DNA of 7,240 bases from assembly GCA_003648875.1 (NCBI GenBank), contig QMQC01000085.1, positions 1-7,240 on the forward strand, in the 5' to 3' direction. The DNA is from Actinomycetota bacterium. Its GTDB lineage: Bacteria > Actinomycetota > Acidimicrobiia > Spongiisociales > UBA5794. Below the pieces are notes generated by a model that had not been told where the DNA came from, searched no databases, and saw only the letters and a list, made by a program, of their open reading frames with translations. Below are positions 1-4,890 of the stretch, one piece after another (positions within the stretch are counted from its first letter, which is position 1; the number at the start of each line of letters is the position of its first letter). Both the position numbers and the translations under genes were made by a program.

Positions 1-594
1 GAGACGCGCAGCTGTGTCCATGTCCGGCACCGGTCTTGTCGCTGCCGCCTCCCACCGTCTTGACCAACCGGAGATCTGTCGCTGTACGAAGCCATCGGGA
101 CGACCAAGCTCGCCGAGTTCAACGGCATCGGGCTCCACGCCGTGCAGATCACAGAGGGCGTCGACGAGTGACTCTGCAACGATGCGCTTCCTCTTGGGAT
201 CGTCCGCCCATTCCGGGGGCCACTCCCTGCGGATCACCGAGCCACGCCTTCGCTCCATCACGAAGAACGGCTTCCCCATGACGTCGGCGTCATGGCAGTA
301 GTGATGTGCACGGGGGGCGAGGGGGAACTCACGCCAGAGATGCGAAAGCACATCGTATTCGCGTGCCATGTCATGTCCACCCCTGGCAACTTCACCGAGC
401 GGTGCCCGACGCAGGACCCACTCATCGGCGTTCTCACAACGTGCGCGATATGTCAGGTTGGCCGCACCACCAGGAAACTGATCGAAGACAACGTCTTCAC
501 ATGGGAACAGGTCGGGGAGATTTCCGTGGAGATACCGAGCGACGCTGGGCTCGTCGAATCGTTCGTCTGCTCGAATGGGCGCAGTATCCGTCAC
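1..594 (-). CDS. APH-family (aminoglycoside/choline kinase-like) phosphotransferase, C-terminus cut by the window edge
   Basis: This minus-strand frame stays open from just below the ctaB stop to the left edge, giving 198 residues of the N-terminal lobe and linker of a protein-kinase-like phosphotransferase. Visible family features are a glycine-rich nucleotide loop FPGGAANLTY (residues 40-49), VLRR (60-63) in the usual lysine/arginine strand, HDMAREYDVL (74-83) with the conserved Glu, and PFFVMER (109-115) as the hinge. An acidic/aromatic stretch with WPPEWADDP and LGRPDGF follows, typical of the actinobacterial and ACAD10/11-like branch. The catalytic HGD and metal-binding motifs would lie beyond the edge. 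I chose GTG 594 because no ATG occurs before Met76 and it leaves the expected N-terminal extension. The gene begins 21 nt after the ctaB stop on the same strand, so co-transcription is likely. The substrate cannot be told; small alcohols or acyl-CoA-linked substrates are possible, and antibiotic resistance should not be assumed. Confidence 0.85.
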   Translation of the reverse strand, partial: MTDTAPIRADERFDEPSVARYLHGNLPDLFPCEDVVFDQFPGGAANLTYRARCENADEWVLRRAPLGEVARGGHDMAREYDVLSHLWREFPLAPRAHHYCHDADVMGKPFFVMERRRGSVIRREWPPEWADDPKRKRIVAESLVDALCDLHGVEPDAVELGELGRPDGFVQRQISGWSRRWEAAATRPVPDMDTAARL

Positions 595-615
595 GGCCGA
601 GAGACTAGTGCTGTG

Positions 616-1734
616 TCAGGCAACGGCGAGGAAGAGCCAGGCTGCCCAGGTCAACCCAAAAGCGAAGAGCTGTGTGACACCGACTTCAGCGATCTGTCGA
701 AGCCGAGACACACCAAGACCGCGGGCGTGCGAGGACATCTCGGACACGATCACGCAAAGACCGCCGACAGCGACAAGGGTTGTTGCTGTGACCATCCAGA
801 ATTGTGCGCCACTCAGGGCAGGCGTGTCGATCAGCCGATCGACCATCATCACCATGAACACACCTGCGAGATACAGGTTCGTGAACCCGAAGAAACGCAT
901 CGCCCTGGTCCGGTCCGATCGCAACCGCAGTGCGGCGATCACCATCCATATGCCAAGAACGACGGCAATTGCTGTGTAGATCCAACCGAGTCGTGCAACG
1001 GGAATCAGCATGAGACTCACACCCACCGTCATCACCGAGTACCACACGATCTCGCGGAATGTCATCTCGATGCCCGAGACAACGGAGAGCATGGGGATCT
1101 CTGCTCGCCGATAATCCTCTTCGTATTTGATCGAAAGAGCCCAGAAGTGTGGCGGCGTCCAGTACAGGATGATGGCGAACATCACCCAGGGGGCAGTGGC
1201 GAGCCCGCCCGTGACCGCAGCCCACCCGATCAGGGCGGGAACGGCGCCCGCCGCACCTCCGATCACGATGTTCTGAGTTGTCGATCGCTTCAGCAGCATC
1301 GTGTAGACCACGACGTAGAAGCCGAATGCGACCAGTGAGAGCACACCGGCAAGAAGCGTCGATCCGACGGTCAGAACAACGAAGCCTGCCAGGCCAAGCG
1401 TGAGACCAAAACGCGTTGCTGCCTTCGGCGAGACCCGACCGGTGGGTATCGGCCGCCCTGCTGTGCGGTTCATGATCCGGTCGATGTCCCTGTCGTACAC
1501 CTGGTTGATGACATTGGCGCCGCCTGCAGACAACGATCCCCCGATGAGCACCAACGCAACGAGTCGCCAACCGGGCCAGCCTTGTGCCGCAACAACCATC
1601 GCTGGGATCGTCGTGATGAGCAGCAACTCGATGATCCGTGGCTTCGTCAGCTCGACGTAGGCCTTGACCCTCGAGCCAAACGTCCCGCGGTCAACGAAGG
1701 GGAATGCACGTCGAGCACGACGAGAGGGGGTCAT
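616..1734 (-). CDS. ctaB: Protoheme IX farnesyltransferase (heme O synthase)
   Basis: This integral membrane prenyltransferase attaches a farnesyl group to heme b to make heme O, the precursor of heme A for terminal oxidases. The 372-residue product shows the UbiA-superfamily first Asp motif N77-x3-D81-x3-D85 (in NQVYDRDIDRIMNRT), the heme O synthase signature YWTPPHFWALS (191-201) and the second acidic loop KYEEDYRRAEIPML (203-216). Multiple hydrophobic helices run throughout. ATG 1734 is preferred over the upstream ATG 1797: the extra 21 residues look unlike the family, and TACGAT lies exactly 6 nt before 1734, as in a leaderless start. Most family members end soon after the TNLYLAGVFMVMMVDRL region (285-301). 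This one continues for about 70 residues with two more hydrophobic segments (about 312-331 and 353-371). It is probably the first gene of an operon with the phosphotransferase downstream. Confidence 0.95.
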   Translation of the reverse strand: MTPSRRARRAFPFVDRGTFGSRVKAYVELTKPRIIELLLITTIPAMVVAAQGWPGWRLVALVLIGGSLSAGGANVINQVYDRDIDRIMNRTAGRPIPTGRVSPKAATRFGLTLGLAGFVVLTVGSTLLAGVLSLVAFGFYVVVYTMLLKRSTTQNIVIGGAAGAVPALIGWAAVTGGLATAPWVMFAIILYWTPPHFWALSIKYEEDYRRAEIPMLSVVSGIEMTFREIVWYSVMTVGVSLMLIPVARLGWIYTAIAVVLGIWMVIAALRLRSDRTRAMRFFGFTNLYLAGVFMVMMVDRLIDTPALSGAQFWMVTATTLVAVGGLCVIVSEMSSHARGLGVSRLRQIAEVGVTQLFAFGLTWAAWLFLAVA

Positions 1735-1740
1735 ATGAGA

Positions 1741-1746
1741 ATCGTA
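1741..1746 (-). promoter_or_regulatory. Candidate -10 box for leaderless ctaB
   Basis: TACGAT on the minus strand lies 6 nt before ATG 1734, so a transcript would begin at or next to the A of the start codon. No Shine-Dalgarno sequence is visible upstream of this ATG, which fits leaderless translation. No convincing -35 box is seen. The same hexamer at the same spacing serves the divergent gene at 1821. Confidence 0.55.
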
Positions 1747-1808
1747 GTGATTCCCAATGGCCGAGCAGCTGGTCACACAATTCGTATGCTGTAGCACAAG
1801 GTTTGTAA

Positions 1809-1814
1809 TACGAT
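1809..1814 (+). promoter_or_regulatory. Candidate -10 box for the leaderless microprotein-menH operon
   Basis: TACGAT is followed by exactly 6 nt (CTGTTC) and then ATG 1821. It mirrors the ctaB -10 on the other strand, with the two hexamers about 62 bp apart and pointing outward. No Shine-Dalgarno sequence precedes ATG 1821, so transcription starting at the ATG is the simplest reading. The -35 region is not recognisable. Confidence 0.55.
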
Positions 1815-1820
1815 CTGTTC

Positions 1821-1913
1821 ATGAAGAAGCTCATACTCCTCGGCGTTCTCGCTGCCATTGCGGCGGTGGTGTACAAGGTGCTCACCACCGAGATACCGAT
1901 CGACGACGCCTGA
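1821..1913 (+). CDS. 30-residue single-pass membrane microprotein
   Basis: A short open frame starts at ATG with MKKLILLGVL, continues through a hydrophobic helix to about residue 17, and ends with a short polar tail finishing PIDDA. It has one predicted transmembrane segment, a positive N-terminus (KK) and an acidic C-terminus. No catalytic motif is possible at this size. It resembles in style the tiny MKK-type membrane proteins common in actinobacteria (for example the DLW-39-like family), although the DLW ending is absent, so I do not assign it to that family. Support for it being real comes from a leaderless -10 box exactly 6 nt upstream and from the next gene, menH, starting 4 nt after its TGA. 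It may be a membrane microprotein in its own right or mainly a leader coupling translation into menH. Confidence 0.7.
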   Translation: MKKLILLGVLAAIAAVVYKVLTTEIPIDDA

Positions 1914-1917
1914 CCAC

Positions 1918-2682
1918 GTGCTCCACATTCGCCGATTCGGAGCAGGCACCGACATCGTTGCTCTCCACGGCTTCTCCCTCACCGGGGAGCAGTTCTCGCC
2001 GATAGCCGCGAGCCTCGACCGACGCGTAATCGCACCGGACCTCCCCGGCCACGGGTTGAGCAGGACCCATCCGACCGACGTCGACAGCGTGACCGCAGCA
2101 ATCGATGTCCTCCTGGAGGGATTCGGGAAGCCAACACCGCTGATGGGCTACAGCCAGGGTGGTCGCATGGCTCTGTTGACGGCCATCGGGGATCATTCGA
2201 ACGTGTCAGATCTCATTCTCGTCTCGTCGAATCCCGGTATCGATGATTCTGCCGAAAGGGAGTTGCGCATGGAGCGAGATCACGTGCTCGCCGACAGGAT
2301 CAGGGACATCGGTGTCGAGGCCTTCATCGACTCCTGGACGGCCGCTGGCATCACCTCGCTCGACCACTTGGACGAGGCTTATCGTGTCTGGGATAGCGGC
2401 GTGAGATCGGAGAACTCTGCGGAAGGTCTCGCCTCGGCCCTTCACGGATACGGTCAGGGAGCACAACCATCGGTCTGGGATGAAATCGGAAACCTGACAA
2501 TGCCGGTTCTACTCATCGTTGGCGGCCTCGACGAGAACTACATGTCCATCAACGATGAGATGGCCGACCTGATCCCTGGTGCCGAGTTGGCTGTCATCGA
2601 GGGCGCACGCCACAACCCACTGGCGGACAAACCGGACGTCACATGTCAAGCGATCTCACGCTTCCTCGACCGGCAAAGGTGA
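1918..2682 (+). CDS. menH: 2-succinyl-6-hydroxy-2,4-cyclohexadiene-1-carboxylate synthase (MenH-type alpha/beta hydrolase)
   Basis: The 254-residue alpha/beta hydrolase matches MenH, which removes pyruvate from SEPHCHC to give SHCHC in menaquinone synthesis. It has the oxyanion motif HGF (17-19), the nucleophile elbow GYSQGG with Ser79, Asp205 in GGLDENY and His232 in GARHN, completing a Ser-Asp-His triad. The family-specific stretch NSAEGLASALHGYGQGAQPS (166-185) followed by LW/VW is the best reason to prefer MenH over a generic hydrolase. GTG 1918 is chosen because it directly follows the microprotein stop, starts the first beta strand (LHIRRFG) and gives the usual length. An in-frame ATG at 1858 would add 20 residues of non-conserved sequence overlapping the microprotein. 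No strong ribosome site is visible, so translational coupling is likely. Its 3' end overlaps the convergent dehydrogenase gene by 27 bp. A related hydrolase specificity cannot be excluded. Confidence 0.85.
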   Translation: MLHIRRFGAGTDIVALHGFSLTGEQFSPIAASLDRRVIAPDLPGHGLSRTHPTDVDSVTAAIDVLLEGFGKPTPLMGYSQGGRMALLTAIGDHSNVSDLILVSSNPGIDDSAERELRMERDHVLADRIRDIGVEAFIDSWTAAGITSLDHLDEAYRVWDSGVRSENSAEGLASALHGYGQGAQPSVWDEIGNLTMPVLLIVGGLDENYMSINDEMADLIPGAELAVIEGARHNPLADKPDVTCQAISRFLDRQR

Positions 2683-3522
2683 GCCAGACGTCCAGTCGTA
2701 GAACCCGACGCCGGACTTCTTTCCCAATCTGCCCTCAGCAACCATCGTACGCAGCAACTCGGGCGGCTCGAACCTCTCGCCGTAGACCGTTGCAAGATGT
2801 GATGCGATCTTCAGCCTGACATCCAACCCGACAAGGTCGCCGAGCATCAACGGACCCATCGGGTGTCTGTAACCGAGTCTCATCGCACGATCGATGTCCT
2901 GTGGATCAGCAACTCCCTCCTCAACCATGCGAACAGCCTCGATCCCCACGAGCACACCGAGTCGGCTTGTTGCGAAACCGGGCGAATCGTTGATGAGCGC
3001 TTGGTCCATCGTCAAGAACTCGACCATCGATGCGATCGCATCCAACGTTCCTCGTGAAGTCGCAGTCCCCTTGATCACCTCGACGAGGTGCATCGCCCAC
3101 ACCGGGTTGAAGAAGTGCATGCCGGCAAAGCGTTCAGGTCGCTCCAATGGTTCTGCAAGTTCGTCGATCGAAATGCTCGACGTGTTCGAGGCAAGAACCT
3201 TCGAATCTCGTTTCTCGGCAGCGGACAGGATCGTCCGTTTCAGTCCAACGTCCTCGACAACGGTCTCGATGATGAGATCGAGGCCCTCGTCGAGTTCCTC
3301 GATCGAGCCGGCAGCATCGACATTGGCGAGGATGCGATCGAGATCATCAGGGTTGAGTTTCCCCCTCTCGACAGCCCTGTCGAGCGTGTCAGCTACGCGC
3401 TGCACTGCCGATCGGGCCATGTCAAGATCGATGTCAACGATCACGACCTGCGCGCCATTCGCCGCAAACCTATGCGCAATCCCGACGCCCATGGTCCCCC
3501 CACCTATGACACCGACTCGCAT
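2656..3522 (-). CDS. 3-hydroxyacyl-CoA (3-hydroxybutyryl-CoA) dehydrogenase
   Basis: A 288-residue NAD-dependent dehydrogenase of fatty-acid or phenylacetate/butyryl-CoA metabolism. It has the Rossmann motif GGGTMG (7-12) with Asp30 at the end of strand 2 (NAD preference), and SNTSS (112-116). MHFFNPVWAMHLVEVI (135-150) carries the catalytic His136-Glu148 pair. The C-terminal dimerisation domain runs from NDSPGF (178) through GYRHPMGPLMLGDLVGLD to GKKSGVGFYDW. ATG 3522 is fixed by GGAGGA just upstream and by placing the Rossmann strand at the N-terminus; the ATG at 3564 would add 14 unrelated residues. Two positions depart from the common pattern: Trp142 where many relatives have Pro, and Ser186 where many have Asn (SRL for NRL). 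As I recall, the latter occurs in other actinobacterial members. It is an HbdA/PaaH/FadB2-like enzyme whose chain-length preference is not decidable. It is a single-gene unit, convergent with menH and divergent from selD. Confidence 0.92.
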   Translation of the reverse strand: MRVGVIGGGTMGVGIAHRFAANGAQVVIVDIDLDMARSAVQRVADTLDRAVERGKLNPDDLDRILANVDAAGSIEELDEGLDLIIETVVEDVGLKRTILSAAEKRDSKVLASNTSSISIDELAEPLERPERFAGMHFFNPVWAMHLVEVIKGTATSRGTLDAIASMVEFLTMDQALINDSPGFATSRLGVLVGIEAVRMVEEGVADPQDIDRAMRLGYRHPMGPLMLGDLVGLDVRLKIASHLATVYGERFEPPELLRTMVAEGRLGKKSGVGFYDWTSGSPLPVEEA

Positions 3523-3525
3523 TGT

Positions 3526-3531
3526 TCCTCC
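3526..3531 (-). promoter_or_regulatory. Ribosome binding site of the hydroxyacyl-CoA dehydrogenase
   Basis: GGAGGA on the minus strand, 3 nt before ATG 3522, is the only strong Shine-Dalgarno sequence found in the window. It decides the start against the upstream ATG at 3564. Confidence 0.8.
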
Positions 3532-3548
3532 AAGGATGGTTGACAGCA

Positions 3549-3554
3549 ACCGTA
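3549..3554 (-). promoter_or_regulatory. Candidate -10 box for the hydroxyacyl-CoA dehydrogenase
   Basis: TACGGT on the minus strand (TAnnnT) would place the transcript start near 3542. That gives a leader of about 20 nt containing the GGAGGA ribosome site. No clear -35 box is seen. Confidence 0.35.
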
Positions 3555-3589
3555 GACCGACCACTGTCGTCTGCCGTCCGTCGTCTGTC

Positions 3590-3595
3590 TACTGT
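3590..3595 (+). promoter_or_regulatory. Candidate -10 box for leaderless selD
   Basis: TACTGT (TAnnnT) is followed by exactly 6 nt and ATG 3602, the same spacing as at ctaB and the microprotein gene. No Shine-Dalgarno sequence precedes the ATG. A direct repeat GTCGTCTG at 3566-3573 and 3580-3587 lies just upstream and could be a regulator site, but this is weak. Confidence 0.45.
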
Positions 3596-3601
3596 TCTCC
3601 C

Positions 3602-4660
3602 ATGCAACATCTCCGCCTCACGGCGTACTCACACGGCTCCGGCTGAGCGTGCAAGCTCGGTCCTGACGAGCTGACGCAGGTCCTGCGCCATACGCACAAC
3701 CACCCAGCCACTCGGCACCCTGACCTTCTCGTGGGAATCTCGGGTCTGGATGACGCCGGGGTCTTTCTCGTCGGTGAGGATCAGACGATTGTCCAAACCG
3801 TCGACTTCTTCACACCGATCGTTGATGACCCGTACGATTGGGGCAGGATCACCGCGGCGAACGCGCTGAGCGACATCTACGCAATGGGCGCCGACCCCCT
3901 GACCGCGCTCCAACTCGTTGGATGGCCTAGAGACACGATCCCCTTCGATGTCCTCGGACATGTGATCGAGGGCGGCTTGGAGATCATGGGGGAAGCGGGG
4001 TGTACGGTCCTCGGCGGACACTCCGTCGACGACCCTGAGCCGAAGTACGGCTTTGCCGTCACCGGCGTGGCTCCTCCCGGCGACATAACGACCAACAGCG
4101 AAGCACGACCGGGCCAGAACCTCGTCCTCACCAAGCCCCTCGGCACCGGCATCGTGGCCACGGCCGCAAAGCACGGTAAGGCACCGGACGAAGTCGTCGA
4201 AGCAGCGATCGCCATGATGGTGACACTGAACAAGGGTGCCGCCACCGCGGCTCGGCGCGTAGGGGCCAAAGCCATCACCGACGTGACAGGTTTCGGATTG
4301 CTTGGTCACCTCTCCGAGATGACACGCGGTTCGAGCGTCAGCGCAGTCATCGAATCGGCTTCGGTTCCGATTCTCAAAGGCGCACTCCCGCTCGCTGCAG
4401 CTGGCGAGATCGCAGGAGGTACCAGGCGAAACCTTGCGGCTATCGATTCGCTCACCACATTTGCCAACATCCCCGACGACATCAAGTGGATACTCGCTGA
4501 TGCTCAGACCAGCGGCGGACTCCTGATCGCAGTTGACGAGCCCCTCTCAGACGCGCTCGTACAGGCCCTTTCTGATGAGGGTGTCACGGGATGGGTGATC
4601 GGAAGGATCGTAGAGAGGACCTTCGAGGAAGGACCTTCTGGCCGAATTTTGGTTTCCTGA
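3602..4660 (+). CDS. selD: Selenophosphate synthetase, selenocysteine-containing (in-frame TGA 3644-3646)
   Basis: SelD makes selenophosphate from selenide and ATP, the selenium donor for selenocysteine and 2-selenouridine. Reading from ATG 3602 gives MQHLRLTAYSHGSG, then TGA, then ACKLGPDEL, aligning with the SelD active-site block LTxYSHGxG-[C/U]-xCK. The TGA thus encodes Sec15 at the catalytic Cys position, followed by Cys17 and Lys18. The remaining frame carries the family's acidic metal/ATP residues in order: Asp51 (LDDA), Asp68 (TVDFF), Asn87 and Asp91 (NALSDIYAMG), GGHS (138-141) and Asp227 (TDVTGFGLLGH). The product is 352 residues, against about 347 in E. coli. Without recoding, the longest frame starts at GTG 3731 (residue 44) and lacks the whole catalytic block. 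A SECIS-like hairpin follows the TGA. No selA, selB or tRNA-Sec lies in the window, so the decoding machinery must be elsewhere. The gene is monocistronic by layout. Confidence 0.95.
3644..3646 (+). other. selD: Selenocysteine codon (recoded TGA) of selD
   Basis: This TGA sits exactly at the catalytic Cys/Sec position of SelD. The reading frame, family motifs and length are all continuous across it. It separates a short 5' part from the remainder, and both belong to the same family at adjacent alignment positions, which argues for recoding and against a nonsense mutation. Confidence 0.92.
3647..3677 (+). promoter_or_regulatory. Candidate bacterial SECIS hairpin
   Basis: Immediately after the TGA the mRNA can fold into a two-part hairpin. 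The lower stem is GCGT/ACGC (3647-3650 with 3674-3677). An internal loop follows (GCA on one side, G on the other). The upper stem is perfect, AGCTCG/CGAGCT (3654-3659 with 3667-3672), closing a 7-nt loop GTCCTGA. The loop opens with GT, the type of nucleotides SelB contacts in the E. coli fdhF element, and its G lies 16 nt after the T of the TGA. This fits the general bacterial SECIS layout, toward the short end of the spacing range. The SelB contact is inferred. Confidence 0.7.
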
Positions 4661-4701
4661 GAAAGATATCGCATTCACCTCACAGACATGGTGCCATGGG
4701 G

Positions 4702-4707
4702 TATCCT
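4702..4707 (+). promoter_or_regulatory. Candidate distal mgtE promoter -10 box
   Basis: TATCCT (TAnnnT) would start a transcript near 4714. That would give mgtE a structured leader of about 175 nt containing hairpins H2 to H4. There is no clear -35 box, so this is tentative. Confidence 0.25.
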
Positions 4708-4851
4708 GAGGGTGCTGGGTCGCCAGACGACCCTCAGCAGGTCCCCTCGTCCCCCCTGGGGGACCTGTTAAACCAACTACGAGCTGCCTTGTCCCCCCTT
4801 GGGAGTTCGTAGGAAAAGCAACGGGTCCCTATCCCCCTGGGGACCCGTTGC
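4706..4851 (+). other. Array of four adjacent hairpins, candidate structured RNA
   Basis: Four inverted repeats follow each other. H1: CTGAGGGT/ACCCTCAG (4706-4713 with 4730-4737), enclosing a small inner stem CTGG/CCAG (4715-4718 with 4723-4726). H2: CAGGTCCCC/GGGGACCTG (4738-4746 with 4759-4767), abutting H1 with no gap. H3: CTACGAGCT/AGTTCGTAG with one G-T pair (4777-4785 with 4804-4812). H4: a perfect 12-bp stem GCAACGGGTCCC/GGGACCCGTTGC (4818-4829 with 4840-4851). The density of perfect stems is far above that of the rest of the window. No U-tract follows any stem on the plus strand. H4 read on the minus strand is followed by TTTT and could stop antisense transcription. It may be an mgtE leader RNA, a selD 3' end or a repeat element. 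It does not resemble the M-box as I know it. Confidence 0.6.
4749..4841 (+). repeat. Three tandem ~41-nt units with a C-run/G-run core
   Basis: A core GTCCCCCCTGGG at 4749-4760 recurs as GTCCCCCCTTGGG at 4791-4803 and TCCCCCTGGG at 4832-4841, spaced about 40-42 nt. Each copy sits in the loop or 3' arm of hairpins H2, H3 and H4. In H2 and H4 a flanking C-run competes with the core C-run for the same G-run, so two pairings are possible. Confidence 0.6.
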
Positions 4852-4874
4852 GCGTCCGAAGCGCACCGAGCCGA

Positions 4875-4880
4875 TAGGCT
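4875..4880 (+). promoter_or_regulatory. Candidate proximal mgtE promoter -10 box
   Basis: GATAGGCT contains TAGGCT (TAnnnT), ending 10 nt before ATG 4891. A start 6-8 nt downstream would leave an almost leaderless mRNA. If this promoter is used, the hairpin array lies upstream of the mgtE transcript and cannot act as its leader. A weak purine stretch GGCTGGA is the only possible ribosome site. Confidence 0.35.
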
Positions 4881-4890
4881 GGAACACGTC

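Larger units (their letters stand above)
4661..4890 (+). other. selD-mgtE intergenic region
   Basis: This is 230 bp without a credible gene. It holds two candidate -10 boxes (4702-4707 and 4875-4880) and four consecutive hairpins between 4706 and 4851. A plus-strand frame crossing the region has low-complexity Pro/Ser content and no family resemblance, so it was not called. No canonical plus-strand intrinsic terminator (hairpin plus T-tract) follows selD. Confidence 0.7.

Noticed and set aside
292..1338. Long plus-strand frame (348 codons) with His-rich stretches resembling a metal-binding protein
   Set aside because: It lies antisense to ctaB and the phosphotransferase, both clear family members. 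The histidines are the antisense reading of their codons.
3540..3545. Perfect TTGACA -35 hexamer between the dehydrogenase and selD
   Set aside because: At 16-18 nt spacing there is no TAnnnT box, and the better -10 at 3590 is too far away. It is probably chance.
2894..3646. Plus-strand frame of 250 codons ending at TGA 3646
   Set aside because: Most of it is antisense to the dehydrogenase. Only its last 14 residues are real, and they are the N-terminus of selD before the Sec codon.
3602..3646. selD as a pseudogene with a nonsense mutation
   Set aside because: The TGA is exactly at the Cys/Sec site, a SECIS-like hairpin follows and all other motifs are intact.
3629..4309. Minus-strand frame of 226 codons opposite selD
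   Set aside because: No family resemblance and low-complexity composition. selD explains the region.
3731..4660. selD starting at GTG 3731
   Set aside because: It would lack the catalytic Sec/Cys block, which is present in frame just upstream across the TGA.
4591..4812. Plus-strand frame of 73 codons overlapping the selD end and the hairpins
   Set aside because: It overlaps selD in another frame, has low-complexity content and no family features. The hairpins explain the downstream part.
4661..4890. M-box (ykoK) magnesium riboswitch upstream of mgtE
   Set aside because: The conserved M-box sequence blocks I know are not present. The hairpins here have a different arrangement.
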